From assembly GCA_011317545.1 (NCBI GenBank), contig WUJK01000007.1:1674001-1738000 (forward strand): DNA of 64,000 bases, in the 5' to 3' direction. Below the pieces are notes generated by a model. That model did no database searches and had not been told where the DNA came from. It worked only from the letters and a program-made list of their open reading frames with translations. Each line of letters opens with the position of its first letter. Within the stretch, counting starts at the first letter, position 1. The stretch comes from Coniella vitis (lineage: Eukaryota; Ascomycota; Sordariomycetes; Diaporthales; Schizoparmaceae). A program made the translations under genes and the position numbers. Positions 44,676 to 56,317 of this stretch are shown here, one piece after another.

Positions 44676-45713
44676 ATGGCTGCACGGCTGCTGGCACACT
44701 ATCCGTGGGCCTCGCGCCCTCTGATTGTCAGCGCGCCCATGAGAATCATGTCCGGGCCCGCCTTGGCCGTGTCCGTATCGCGCGCAGGTGGCTTGGGCTT
44801 TCTTGGGCCGCGCGCTTCGACCGACGAGATGGGTGCTGACCTCCAAGAAGCGTCCAAGCTGCTCAGTGATTCGTCTGCGATGGACTCAGGCCTCCCCATC
44901 GGCGTGGGCTATCAGCTGTGGGCTGACGACGTCGACGTGGCCGTTGACCATATCCAGCGCTACAGGCCGTGTGCTGCCTGGCTGTATGCGCCGCGATCCA
45001 TGAGAGAACTGGCAGATTGGTCCCAGAAGATCCGCAGGACAGCGCCAGAAACGCAAATCTGGGTCCAGATCGGCACCTTGGGCGAGGCAAAGCAGCTCTT
45101 GCGAATGCCTGCAGTCCCCGACGTCGTCGTGGTTCAGGGCGCAGAGTCAGGCGGCCATGGCCGGGCAGCAGATGGCTTGGGCTTAATGAGTCTCTTTCCC
45201 GAGGTCGCAGATGTTCTCGCAGACAGTCAGATCCCCCTGCTCGCAGCTGGCGGCATCGCGGACGGACGTGGAGTTGCAGCTGCTCTGTGCCTGGGGGCGG
45301 CTGGCGTGGTCATGGGGACTCGATTTCTAGCCAGCCATGAGGCGCGCATCAGTCGTGGCTACCAAGATGCTATTATCCAGGCTTCGGATGGTGCTCACTG
45401 CACAACACGCACCTTGCTCTACAACCATTTGCGCGGCACATTTGGTTGGCCACCCGAGTACAGCCCAAGAGCGGTTATCAACAAGTCCTTTACCGAACAA
45501 CAAGAGGGCGTAGCCTTTGAGGAGCTCAAAAAGCGCCATGATGAGGCTCAGCAAATGGGCGACAGCGGCTGGGGTCCTCGCGGAAGGCTCGCGACCTACG
45601 CTGGGGCATCGGTGGGCCTCATCACCCAGATAAACGCCGCAGGTGACATCGTTCAAGAAGTGCAAGCAGACGCGTTGAAAAGAATACAGTCTATTAACCT
45701 TGAAGAGCGTTGA
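44676..45713 (+). CDS. nitronate monooxygenase (2-nitropropane dioxygenase family), 345 aa
   Basis: Single exon; the start lies directly before the conserved first beta strand (RPLIVSAPMRIMSGP). An FMN-dependent TIM-barrel enzyme that oxidises alkyl nitronates such as propionate-3-nitronate to the aldehyde or keto acid plus nitrite, protecting the cell against nitro toxins. Marks: RAGGLGFLG (phosphate-binding loop), VQGAESGGHGR with the conserved catalytic-site His 161, and LLAAGGIADGRGVAAALCLGAAGVVMGTRFLAS (FMN phosphate site). The length is typical for fungal members. It shares a divergent promoter with the Zn2Cys6 regulator and has an exporter and an FAD oxidase nearby. There is no obvious peroxisomal or mitochondrial targeting signal, so probably cytosolic. 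Some relatives are annotated as enoyl-reductase-like; activity on nitronates is inferred from the family. Confidence 0.9.
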   Translation: MAARLLAHYPWASRPLIVSAPMRIMSGPALAVSVSRAGGLGFLGPRASTDEMGADLQEASKLLSDSSAMDSGLPIGVGYQLWADDVDVAVDHIQRYRPCAAWLYAPRSMRELADWSQKIRRTAPETQIWVQIGTLGEAKQLLRMPAVPDVVVVQGAESGGHGRAADGLGLMSLFPEVADVLADSQIPLLAAGGIADGRGVAAALCLGAAGVVMGTRFLASHEARISRGYQDAIIQASDGAHCTTRTLLYNHLRGTFGWPPEYSPRAVINKSFTEQQEGVAFEELKKRHDEAQQMGDSGWGPRGRLATYAGASVGLITQINAAGDIVQEVQADALKRIQSINLEER

Positions 45714-46682
45714 AATGCCGCTCTCCATACGCGCCATCCACCAAGAGCTGGGTCTGCTCACCTCCTTCTGTGTACAACACCAAGTCCGGTATTGAATTCC
45801 GCAGGGAGAATTCAAGCAGTATGTTTCTTAGATTTCCGACAAAATGATAGGGGTCCTGACACAGCAAGGGGAAATGGTGGCAATCTACGGCATGATAAAG
45901 CATGTTTGCATGCCTGAGCCGTAGCCGCGCGCATACCAGTCACGCTTCATCCTGCCACTTCTTTTTTTGCTCTAAAAGACAACCACTGTTTGTGTTTTGG
46001 TGACGGAAACATGGGCATGCTAAATTGTTCGTTCTCCACTGCAGATCTTGCCGGGTTGCCGGGCTTGCAACCCTCACTCTCGTACGCTCTTCTGCCGTCG
46101 GGAGCCGAGCCTGCGCATTTGCGTGGCGCCAGTGACCCTCCGACTGCGGCGAGTAATGCACCAAAATTAGTGCCTTTGGAATCGGAATTGTGACTTTCTG
46201 GCTATGGGTATCGACCAGTCCACGAAACATAAAGAATTGTTAAAACCTTTCATGTGCCTCGCCTGCTGCTGGGACATGTTTACAGCCTCTGAAACACGCC
46301 AATTAGGGTCTCTGGACTGTCATGTCTACAACCACGACGGCGCCAACTAAAAGCTGAAACTTGCCCGAACAAAGAGACAACTTTGCCTCTTCTGTCTCGC
46401 CTTATCTCTCTGCATTCACACCCTCGCAAGGACAGTGTGCGCAAACAGAAAAGAAGAAGGGGGTAAATACAACGCAGCCATCCGGATACAGCGAGAGCTC
46501 AGGTCATCTGCTGGCCGTCGCGTGAACACAGCCGAGTGATCAAGCCCCCTGGCCTGATCCATCCCGTCCCATTCTCATCTGAGCCGTGCACTTGCTGCAG
46601 GTGGGCAGGCATTATTGCTCTTATTGCGGCGGTCAACCAAACCATACTATACCACCCCCCCTTGGCTCATCGATCCAAGACA
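45714..46682. other. spacer, no gene seen
   Basis: 3' region of the nitronate monooxygenase and promoter of the FAD oxidase. The frame of the oxidase is open upstream to 46536 but lacks an ATG there. Confidence 0.55.
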
Positions 46683-48194
46683 ATGTCGGGCCCCGATCAG
46701 AGCCCTCCTTCCTTTTCTTCTTCCGCCTCCTCGGCTACAGGCAGCAGCAGCAGCAATACCACTGCTCCTCAAAACCACCATGCCATTCCTCGCTCACTCC
46801 TTATTGTCGGCTCAGGCGTCTTTGGCCTGTCCACGGCCCTCGCCTTGACAGAGCGTCCGGAGTTCTCGCAGACCGCCATCACCATTGTTGATCGTTCCCC
46901 TGAGCCAGGTGTCTTCCCCTCTCGGGATGCCTCCTCCATCGACTCATCTCGAATCATCCGTGCCGACTACGCAGACCCAGCATATGCGGAACTTGCTGCC
47001 GCTGCTCAAGAGAAATGGAGGCAGCAAGATCATCCAGACGACCTAGGGTCACAGGGCCGTTACACTGAGACGGGCTTCCTCATTGTGGCTGATAAGCCGT
47101 CAACAGATCAGCAAGAGACCAGCAGCACAAAAAAGCACTCAGGTTACTACTATGTCCGCTCTTCGTATGACAACGTCCGCGCTCTCACCAGCGGCTCGCC
47201 TGATCTCGCTGCCAAAATCATTGAGCTCCCCGATCGCTCTGCCATCCGCGATACCTATGGCACAGGCGGCTGCTACGGCACTTGGGGATATATCAACAAG
47301 CTCTCTGGCTGGGCCGACGCCGAGGCTTGCATGGACTGGCTCTTCCGCCGCGTCCAGGCCACAGGCCGTGTCAAGTTCCTCAACGGCACAGTCACCTCGC
47401 TGATCTACTCGGCATCCCGCGTGACAGGTGTCCGCCTTGCGGATAACACAACCCTGACGGCCGACCTGACCGTCCTCGCAACCGGCGCCTGGACTCCTTC
47501 CCTCATCGACATGTCCGGCCGCGCCATAGCCACAGGCCAAGTCCTCGCCTACATGGACCTCACCGACGACGAACAAGCCCGCCTTGCCAACGTCCCAACC
47601 TTCATCAGCATGTCCACAGGCTACTTCATCATCACACCTAGCAACAATATCCTCAAAGTCGCTCGTCACGCCTATGGCTACCTCAACCCCACCCCATCAC
47701 CCATTGTTGCTGGTGCAACCATTTCCAGTCCCGTCACGCACCTCACGCAACCCGACCTCGCGGTCCCGCAGGAAGAGCAAGACGCCATGCGCGCTGCCCT
47801 CGCAGAAATGATCCCCTGGCCTGAACTCGTCAACAGACCGTTCAAGAACACGCGGTTGTGCTGGTACACGGACACGCCGGATGGTGATTTCATTATTGAC
47901 TATCACCCGGATCATGAAGGCTTGTTCGTTGCTACGGGCGGCAGTGGGCACGGATTCAAGTTCTTGCCTGTGATCGGCGACAGCATCACGGATTGCATAC
48001 TGGGAAGATGTCCTGAAGCGTTCAAGGGAAAATGGAGTCTCAAGAAGGCCCTGACGACCAAGGGCAACGTTGCCGCCGTCAAGTGGGATCAAGTCATTAC
48101 TGAGGATGGAAGCCGGGGCGGTGTGCCAGGGCTGAGATTGAGTGATGACTCCTCTACAAATGTGAAGGCCAGCAAGAAGCAATCACGTTTGTGA
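46683..48194 (+). CDS. FAD-dependent amine oxidase (amadoriase/saccharopine-oxidase-like), peroxisomal, 503 aa
   Basis: Single exon. A Ser/Asn-rich leader of about 35 residues precedes the dinucleotide-binding fold with GSGVFG at 43-48. Other marks of the MSOX-like DAO family are SSIDSSRIIRADYADPAYAELA, VLATGAWTPSLID, and RLCWYTDTPDGDFIIDYHP followed by GLFVATGGSGHGFKFLPVIG. Cys 393 in the CWYTDT motif corresponds to the residue that binds FAD covalently in fructosyl-amine oxidases and sarcosine oxidase. The protein ends in SRL, a peroxisomal targeting signal type 1, in keeping with an H2O2-forming enzyme. Family members oxidise secondary amines such as fructosyl amino acids, saccharopine, pipecolate or sarcosine. 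Which of these applies cannot be told from sequence alone. Confidence 0.88.
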   Translation: MSGPDQSPPSFSSSASSATGSSSSNTTAPQNHHAIPRSLLIVGSGVFGLSTALALTERPEFSQTAITIVDRSPEPGVFPSRDASSIDSSRIIRADYADPAYAELAAAAQEKWRQQDHPDDLGSQGRYTETGFLIVADKPSTDQQETSSTKKHSGYYYVRSSYDNVRALTSGSPDLAAKIIELPDRSAIRDTYGTGGCYGTWGYINKLSGWADAEACMDWLFRRVQATGRVKFLNGTVTSLIYSASRVTGVRLADNTTLTADLTVLATGAWTPSLIDMSGRAIATGQVLAYMDLTDDEQARLANVPTFISMSTGYFIITPSNNILKVARHAYGYLNPTPSPIVAGATISSPVTHLTQPDLAVPQEEQDAMRAALAEMIPWPELVNRPFKNTRLCWYTDTPDGDFIIDYHPDHEGLFVATGGSGHGFKFLPVIGDSITDCILGRCPEAFKGKWSLKKALTTKGNVAAVKWDQVITEDGSRGGVPGLRLSDDSSTNVKASKKQSRL

Positions 48195-49206
48195 TGGGAC
48201 ACAATGTACACAGAATCAATCCAAAGCAAGCAAGTAAGTCGAGTGCATATTGATGGCATTTAACACTGGGCTACCATAAAGTTAGGCTAACGAGAAAGTT
48301 CCCTTAAAAGGGTCAGATGAGATAAAAACGTGCAACCATCGACGCTCATTCAAAGAGCATCGAAATGCACGAATCATCAAACCAGGGACAATTCAGTCAG
48401 CCAGCGTCGATCCCATCTGTACAAGAAAAGAAAGACCCCAACCCGAATGACGTTGTGAGATGCCGGGGCGACCATCAAAATAAAACTCATTCTGCTCCCT
48501 TGAGTTTCAGCAGCAAAATGCGTATGTTTGCCACCATTGTGTGTGTTGACACAACGCAAAATCAAATAACCACACCCCTTGTTTCACCCACTCATACCTT
48601 GCTCTCCTCAAACTAGTCCGAGGATCAGTCTGTTTGGACAACCTTTCACCGATGACCAAACAATCAAAATCATCGCATGTGTGTATGCTGGCTCTTCCCC
48701 GCTGATGTGACCAACCACTGCCGCCTCCCCAAGCTTTGACGAACAACCTTTTCAGGCCTCGTCCGGCCATATTAAACTTTCCGTATCTTTCGCGCACGCT
48801 CAAGTGATCTTGTCGAGCCGTGCTTTCCCCATCTAATATCGGATACGATCTATCGTCTTCCGAAATAAAGAAAAGTTGCAGTAGAAAGGGTAACCGGGTA
48901 GCAGTTTCTTCTTTTTTTTTGTCCCCCAAATTCGCAAATAGCCGAGCCAAGTTTACCCTCTCCTTGTAGAACGCCGTGCAATGCAATCCCAGGAAGAAAG
49001 AACAATGTGAGTGTGAAAATAAAACAATACAATAGACAGGCTTGTGTGAAAGGTTGAGGCCGTCATAGAAGAGTGCGCAACAACCAGGAGCCGGTCTCGG
49101 GTATGCGTCGTGGAATCATGAATAGTGCGTAATCTTACATTCGAGGTTGGTAAGAGTGGGTGAAGAATCGAGGGATTGTGAAAGTATGGGTGGGGGGGTC
49201 CAGTAT
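48195..49206. other. spacer between convergent genes
   Basis: 3' UTRs of the FAD oxidase and TATA-binding protein genes. No gene seen on either strand. Confidence 0.6.
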
Positions 49207-50164
49207 CTACATCTTGCGGAAATCCTGCAAGACGGGGTAGATGAGCTCAAAGGCATGATAGATCTCATCTCGGACCTTGGCGCCGGTAAGGACAATCTTG
49301 CCGCTCACGAAAATGAGCAAAACAATCTTGGGCTTCACCATGCGGTAAATGAGACCGGGAAACAGCTCAGGCTCATAAGAGCTGAAGTTGTGATGGCGCG
49401 AGGCAAGACCTTCCAGACGAATGGGAAACTTGATGTCACAAGAGCCCACAATGTTCTGAATCTTGAAGTCGGTGAATTTGGCGTTGAAACCTAAAGCCTG
49501 GGTTAGCATGCCAGTCCAATCTTGAACCAACAAAATGTAACCACATACCCAACTTCTGAATGATTCGGGCATACTTGCGGCTAGCAAGCTTGGAATCATC
49601 TTCAGACTTGGCACCAGTGACGACCATTTTGCCAGAGGCAAAGATCAAAGCGGTGGTCTTGGGTTCGCGGATACGCATGATAACGGCAGCAAAACGTTTG
49701 GGATCTGAAGGTTTGTGAGCAAGTTGTCTAGGGTATTGCGAAGTCCCTGTTATACTTACTGTACTCTGCATTACGGGCATGGAGGGCGATGGTCTTGAGG
49801 TCAAGGCGGCAATCCAGATTGACGGTGGCCACAATGTTCCTTTAGATTGGAGCATAAGCATCAAAAGGTTTCAAATCAACACCACTTGGGCATGCAAGAC
49901 AAGAGCTTACTGTAGAGTAGGGACAAGACCACTGCCCGTCTGCTGAGCACCAGGGGTGGCAGCTGGGGTAGCAGGAGCAACAGCGGCGCCGTTGGCAGCA
50001 GGAGAACCAGCAGGAGCGTTACCGTTAGGAGCGCCAGCGACCTTGTGAGCCGCGTCGCCAGGAGGTGTCAACTCGTTGTGGCCGCCGGGGAAAGAGAGAG
50101 AACCGGGGGAGATGAAGCTCTTCGCCTGAGTGGCATTGGAGGGATGGGTTTGAATGGCATCCAT
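49207..50164 (-). CDS. TBP: TATA-box-binding protein, 257 aa
   Basis: Four exons: 50164-49911, 49839-49760, 49704-49549 and 49490-49207, introns of 71, 55 and 58 nt with GTAAGC, GTAAGT and GTATGT donors; the frame closes. A general transcription factor nucleating TFIID, TFIIIB and SL1-type complexes at promoters. The variable N-terminus (about 78 residues) is Ala-, Pro- and Gly-rich. The conserved saddle of two repeats follows: [60 protein letters not shown], then [60 protein letters not shown] and a C-terminal DFRKM. The DNA-intercalating and groove-contacting residues around these motifs are preserved. Introns fall within the core, as in other Pezizomycotina. A long gene-free region lies upstream. 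Confidence 0.97.
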
Positions 50165-53100
50165 GATGGGCAGGCCTGCTTCTTTCTTTGTTCCGACACC
50201 TCGGTGCGATCGAGTCGAAAAGATAAGTAGAACAGGTCTGCAGAGCGCATCATGTTAGCAACAGTGTCTAAAGTCACAAGTGATTCGAATGGAGGTCATC
50301 GGCGGGAACGAGTAACGATGCTCACGACGCTTGCAGAAGAGCGCGCGCGCGCTCTAGGATCTAGCGAGCCGAACGTGGGATGATGGAGCTGGGTGCCAGC
50401 ACCGTGGGCGTCTACAATGGCGAAAGGCGATGGTGGGTAGGACTGGTGATGAGGCAAAGGCAGTGTCTCTTGAAGAGAACGGGGCGAGAGGGCAATGCGA
50501 CAACTGCTGAGACTCCCACAGACGTGCAATGCGACGCGAATCGAACGCGACTGTCCAGTCACCATGGAAGAATGCAGTGACGTACCAAGTGTGGGAGATG
50601 AACAACTCAATGTCTCCCCTACAGCGACTGTTCACGGCAACGATACAACACAGAGTGCACAAGGGCAAGCTGGGCTGGTCCGTCGATGTCGAAAGTCGGT
50701 ATCTTTTCTTTGACCAAAGTGATCTTGTCTGCGAGTACGCAATGCGCTTTGCTCGATGGTTCGTCGGCCGAAGGGAGTAGATGAACTCTCCGATTCTTCT
50801 TCTTGCTTGCTCGTCAAGTAGACTTTGCTTTTTGGAGAATGGCGACGACGATCGATGAGATGCGACGCGATGCGAAAGTACACAGAGGTAGTGGATGCGG
50901 TTGGTGGAGAGATGATACCGACGCCTCGAATCGAATCGGGAGCCCGCGAGTTGGGAGAGAGGGTTTGTTTGTTTGTTTGTTTGATTGTCTTCTTGAGATT
51001 CTCGAAAGTACACGCTACACTGTGGCCTGTGTAGTGGCTAGCTGCTTCTCTTCTCGACTTTCACTTGGATTCCTTTCTTGGTAAGCGCGATGGGCAGACA
51101 ACGAGGTCGGCTTTGCTTCCTTTGATGGTGCGCAGTAGGCGGCAGGATCGAAGGGCCAGAGGCAGGGAGGCAGGCAGTAACGAGGATGCCAGGAAAGGAG
51201 GGGGAGAGAGGAGAGTGCACAGGGTCAGCAGACGATGCAGAGGCTGTATGACGAAAGGGCGACGACAACAGCAATAATTGTCTGTGACGGAATATGGCTG
51301 GGGATAGTGGTGGTAATGGTGATGATGCGGCGGTGTGGGTGGAGAGAGAAAAGGAAAAGGTGATCCAGGCCAAACTCGCTGTTGCTTATGTAACAGGTAC
51401 GTAGGGCCAGTTGGATTTCGGGGACAGCTCCGGGCGAGCAGGCAGCCAGAGTTTGCAAAATTTGGGGGGTCGCCCAATTTATAGTCGTGCGTCAGCCCCC
51501 ATGAGTCGGCGCTGACGGGGCTAAATTTCGTCGCCGCTGGTGCAAGGCGACAGGGATGCCTCCGATCTGCTGGGCAGGGCCAGCCCTGGTCCCGCGTGTA
51601 CTGGTACTTTGCAAAGTGCCACCCTGCTCCTGCACTTTCCAACCAGCACTGACAATGACTGGCTGGGCATTGGCTAGTTGGGGCCTGCAACCTGCTGTTG
51701 GGGTGATGAGAGGGCTGCAGCCTGCTGCTGTTCAGAAGCCAAAGAGCGTGTGGCATTCCCTCCCAGGACATCAGCCACAGCCTGGAAAACAGGTGCTAGC
51801 TTCTGCATAATAGCCCATCTGCCCACCTGCCCACCAACACGACAAGCCAGCCCACACCATACACTACAAACCCGACCCAGCTGCCAGCCCAGCAGTGCAG
51901 TTCAGTCGATAGAGCGCCTGCAATCTTCTTTACCTCCTCCACCAAACGCCACTCCCCCATCGCGACTTTGAAACACGGCCACCCTTTTACCCCCTAAATT
52001 TCATGCTCTCCCTCCAGACCGGATGTGACCGTCTTTTGCGCCTTGCACTTGTTGGTTCACAGCGCCTGCTCCCTGACTCAACCCGAGTGGCAGCGACACC
52101 GCGGTAACTGCTAGAGCGCTGCTGCCAGACCTAGAGTCGATCTCAGGGACACAGGGACGGACGGACGGACAAGCAGACCGGCACGGCGCAACCAAGGGAC
52201 ACACTGCCAAAAGAAAAGAAGAGCGATGCACCCGATCGCAGCTTGGAACCAGCAAAAGCAAACCCTCCGCTATACATACCGACCGACAGATAGACAGATT
52301 TGGTTCGTACCGTTCAACGGCACCGACTTGATGCTCTGGAAACATTCCAGGCTCACAATGTCTCGATCGACGGATCATTTGCCCTGCCCAAGACGATGAC
52401 TCCAAGCAGGTTCTGGTTCCTTCCTCCCATACCTGGCTGACCGTCTGCGGGAAACGCCATTTCGACACCAAGAAATAACCTGACAGGCAAAGAGCAGTTA
52501 ATAAATCAAACTCATCGGATTCCAAGTCGCAGCTACTCTGTACACGGCAAGGTTTGGGCAGTGAGCAGCGCTGTCAAGCTGGGAGAGCAGGCTTCTTTGT
52601 GGCAACCCTAGCGCTTCCAGCGGGTCCTTGCTGTACATGTTTGCCTCCTCTGGTTGCCTCTGGCTGCCAACTGCCCTGGCGTTGCTCCATTCCGGTGCTC
52701 GCTCGCCACAAATCGGCCCGCTCATGCTGCCAGCATCTCACCTAGCTCTTGTGGATTCGCGTCCAACGAAGGTTTGCTACGACGTCGTCCATAGACGGCA
52801 AAGACACAAACTTCTTCGCCCGACACTCCTTCCCGTATCGACAAACAGCCGATATTACTATGGTCAGCCATTTCATATTTGGCGACCCTGACCCTGGCTT
52901 GCTAATGTGCAGCGACACCAGTGGCTCGTTCATGCGCATCCTGGCTCACCGTACAGCAACCCTGGAGATAAGCTTCTTCCCACTTTTCGTCGGCCTCTCT
53001 TCGGCTGTGATTGGCTGACTCGGACGGTCTACCTGACCGAGTCTGTTGATTTACCATTGGCCTGAGGCATGAGTTCTGAGAAGCGTGTCGCGCATCCCAA

Positions 53101-53419
53101 TTTTCCAAGGCTCGTCAGAGGCCCTTTGCCGCTCCCGACTGAGAAATTTTCACCCTCTTCCCGCTCGTGCGCCTCGTCTGCAGGAAGCTGCAACAACAAA
53201 CTGTAGATTTTGTTCCGTTCCACCTCTGTGCTTTCACCTCCCACGAGTATGGACTCGTTCTTCTAGTCTTGTCTTTTAACGACAAGACCGAGTTGAATGA
53301 CTTGTACGCTGTCTGATGGTCTCCGACAGCATATACGATATAAGCCGTTCTTCACGATGACGTCGGGTCAACAGTCTACGGTCACCGATCCTCCTGGAAT
53401 CTCATCGACACCCTGGGTC

Positions 53420-53420
53420 T

Positions 53421-53455
<35 letters not shown>
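53420..53455. repeat. T8-A28 homopolymer junction
   Basis: Eight T directly followed by 28 A, partly self-complementary. Similar in design to the T16A12 tract at 32511. Confidence 0.85.
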
Positions 53456-53458
<3 letters not shown>

Positions 53459-55817
53459 CGCCGAGGCAGATGCGCACGCCGCTCGTGGGCCGCGGCGAGC
53501 AATAGCACCTGGAAAAGCAAGGATGGGGACGCACGGAACACAATCCACAAATTTCAGTGGCTTGCAACGGCCCAGACTGAAGGCCTGTGGGGGCAAAGAG
53601 CGCTGTTGGGTGGTTGCAACCCCCCCCCCCCTTTTCGCGCTGACTTGATCAGGCTTGACCAGGCTTTACCACTGGATCGCCAATGTACCGGTACCTCGAG
53701 CTCGTCATCCCAGACTAGCTGGCATGTTTTTTGCACATGTGTGCCGCTGTGACAGTGGCCGTCCGCTAATCTGGTTGGAAGATGGCCCGTGCCCGCCCAT
53801 TTCGCCAGCCTTGTCCACCCCCACCCATTTCCTGACTCTGCCGGTTGGCGGGCTGGCGCGCCAATGTGTGGCCGCCCTCCCTTACTGGCTTGACCATTGG
53901 GACAAATATGAGTCATCTCTCCCAGGTTTGGTCTGTGTAGTTGTTCCCGCCCGCATTTGTCACGCAATCCGCTTGGGCTGAGGGCAGAAGGAGAATGGGC
54001 CTTTGTATTGCCGCTGGCCGTTTTCGACTGCTGCGTGGAATGTCTCGGACGCAGCCAACAGCACTGGACCCGGTCGTAGGCAAAAGATACGTGTCCTTTC
54101 TTTCTTATTACACCTTTTTTTTGGCCAACGCTTAGCGTGGTTGACGCGTCGTCGGGATTCAAAAAGCAACCAACAACGCACCGTATCTGCACCTTATCTG
54201 ATGTCCTGACCCAGAACGTTGTGGGGTGCTACTGTGTACTGAATGCTATGTACAGAGTAATAGTAAGTACACATGTCAAGCCCCTGAGGCGGCATAACAC
54301 TAATCATGGAGTGGGATTGGAGGAAGGATTGCATGTGCTGCAGAGGGCAGGAGAGGAAGAGGGTTGCAGCGCCAGCTTGCACGCGCCGACGTGTATAACT
54401 ACTATATATACCCAGGTGGCTTTGCTGCACAGTATTTGTGACTGCTTGGCTTGGACTCCTTGAGCTCCTGCTCCCAGCTCCCCAGCCAAAAAGGGCCTCC
54501 TCCTTGCACCGGCGCCGTCTCACCCTCCTGCAGCAGCCCCCCACCCTTGTCACACAACCCTGGCTGCCTACATAGTACCTGCACACATATGTACATACTA
54601 TGTACAGCTGACTGCAGCTTGATTTCCTTTTTTCTGCTCGCAGCATTGTGCCCAGGCATGCGATGCACAGAGCTCTCACTATGGGAGCCAATCAGAGCCG
54701 TGTCGCAATCATTTGCGACCATCTGTGCTGACGGGCAACCTTGCGGCAGGGTTGGACCGAACCCTCCTTGCGCCTCCAGTTTGTACCATGTAGCTCCTCC
54801 GCCCCCCGGTTCATTTCGATCGATCATCCATAGACCGTGACTGCCAGTCATCCTCTTGAAAATGATCAATCTGACAGGCCTTCATTTCCTCCTGGAAAAG
54901 GGCACCTGCTCGGAGTCCATCATCCTGGACGACAGCTCTGTCGTAGTGTGTTGTAACAGCGCAAAAGGCGACAGGCCTTGACTAACAGGCGAGACTATGT
55001 TTTGTAGTGGCGTCATGACGACGCTTTCGCCCACCTGGGGGTTTATTGTTCCCGGGACCGTGTCAGCCTCGCGCTCCTGTCGCGACTGGAGACCGCGTGC
55101 TGAGATTGGCGGGCGGTTTTCAGTCAACCCAAGCTTACATATATCTACCGGGCAGTTCCATGAGGTTCACTCTGATGAGAGGATATAGCATAGCATCCCC
55201 TCAAGCTCGGCGTCAAAAATACACACGAGCAAAAGGTTCTGCTGTACAGTAGTCAGCAAGAAAGGCGCCACCGCCACCGTACCTTGATACGGGTGGTTCA
55301 ACCTTTTTGACAAGCTCACCCACCAGTGCTTCCCAGGAGCAGCTACACACACATATATTCTCTGTCGAAACAGTGAACAGGTCCGTCACGAATGCTTCTT
55401 GGGTTTTTGTCAAGTTGTTGGTCGTGCCATGCCATGTGGCACGCCTTTCTATAAATATATATATACATATATCAAAGAAAAATGTGCTGCTGCTGCGTAT
55501 CTTGCTTGTCTTTCTTTTAACGTGCTACTTGAATTTGCAGACGATGCGAGGGAGTAAAGTCCTACGCATACACCATACCACGAACAATATACATATTGTA
55601 TATTCCATATACTACAGTACACACCCCCTCTCGTATGGTAGGTAGATTGCATAGACCAAAACAAAATGTAATTCAAGTACATAAGATTGGAATAAATAAT
55701 GTAACATGTTTTGTTTCTCGACTGCAGTGCACATGCGCGCGCGTGTGTGTGTGTGTATGTTCTTTCCCGAGGCATTGGTTGATACCCTGCCATGCCATGC
55801 ACCGAGACCGATGCCAA

Positions 55818-55850
55818 ACGAGACGAGACGAGACGAGACGAGACGAGACG
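55818..55850. repeat. (ACGAG)n pentamer array
   Basis: Six and a half perfect copies of a 5-base unit. Confidence 0.9.
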
Positions 55851-56317
55851 CAGTAACCCCCGAGGTAAGCAGAGGCTCCGCAGACCTGTGACATGACATG
55901 CAAAACGAAGGAGAAATAAGAGAACTCCACTCGCAGTGTGACTAGCTGTTGGCGACCACTCACTGGGGCCTGGCACGTTTGTATGATTATCCTGCACGTC
56001 TATTTCACACATGTGACGGGTAAGTACGGGCATCGATTTCAGTCATACTATGTACACTTTGTTCTAGACTCATCACATGTCTACGTAGATACGATGCATA
56101 CTATCTGTATGTGGTGCCCAATTTTTAATAGTTCAATTCAGTTACATGTATGCTGGCGGCACGGTACTGTATACAAACTTCTTTCATCCAAAATGCTTGT
56201 TTGATTCTCAATCCAACTGATGCCTCCCATAGTGTTGTTGCTTGCGCATCGGAGAAGGCCGGTTGTTAAACCCATCAGACTTGCTTCTCCTTCGTTTGTC
56301 CTATTCCGAATGTCTGC

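Larger units (their letters stand above)
50165..56317. other. 6.2 kb region without a supported protein gene
   Basis: The longest gene-free stretch. Frames up to about 230 residues exist on both strands but their composition is random, with no splice-coherent homology. The first 900 bases (to about 51.1 kb) probably hold the TATA-binding protein promoter and leader. Visible structure: a (GT/TG)n-like block near 55740, an ACGAG array, a T8A28 tract, a C10 run near 53621-53630, and several Poly-Pu/Py blocks. It could host a non-coding RNA or relics of repeats; neither is demonstrated. Confidence 0.55.

Noticed and set aside
51061..51771. Minus-strand frame of 236 codons
   Set aside because: Cys/Pro/Ser-rich with no recognisable domain and no splice partner; likely chance in GC-rich sequence.
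53554..54192. Minus-strand frame of 212 codons
   Set aside because: No homology-like motifs; it spans a C10 homopolymer and has no intron-exon logic.
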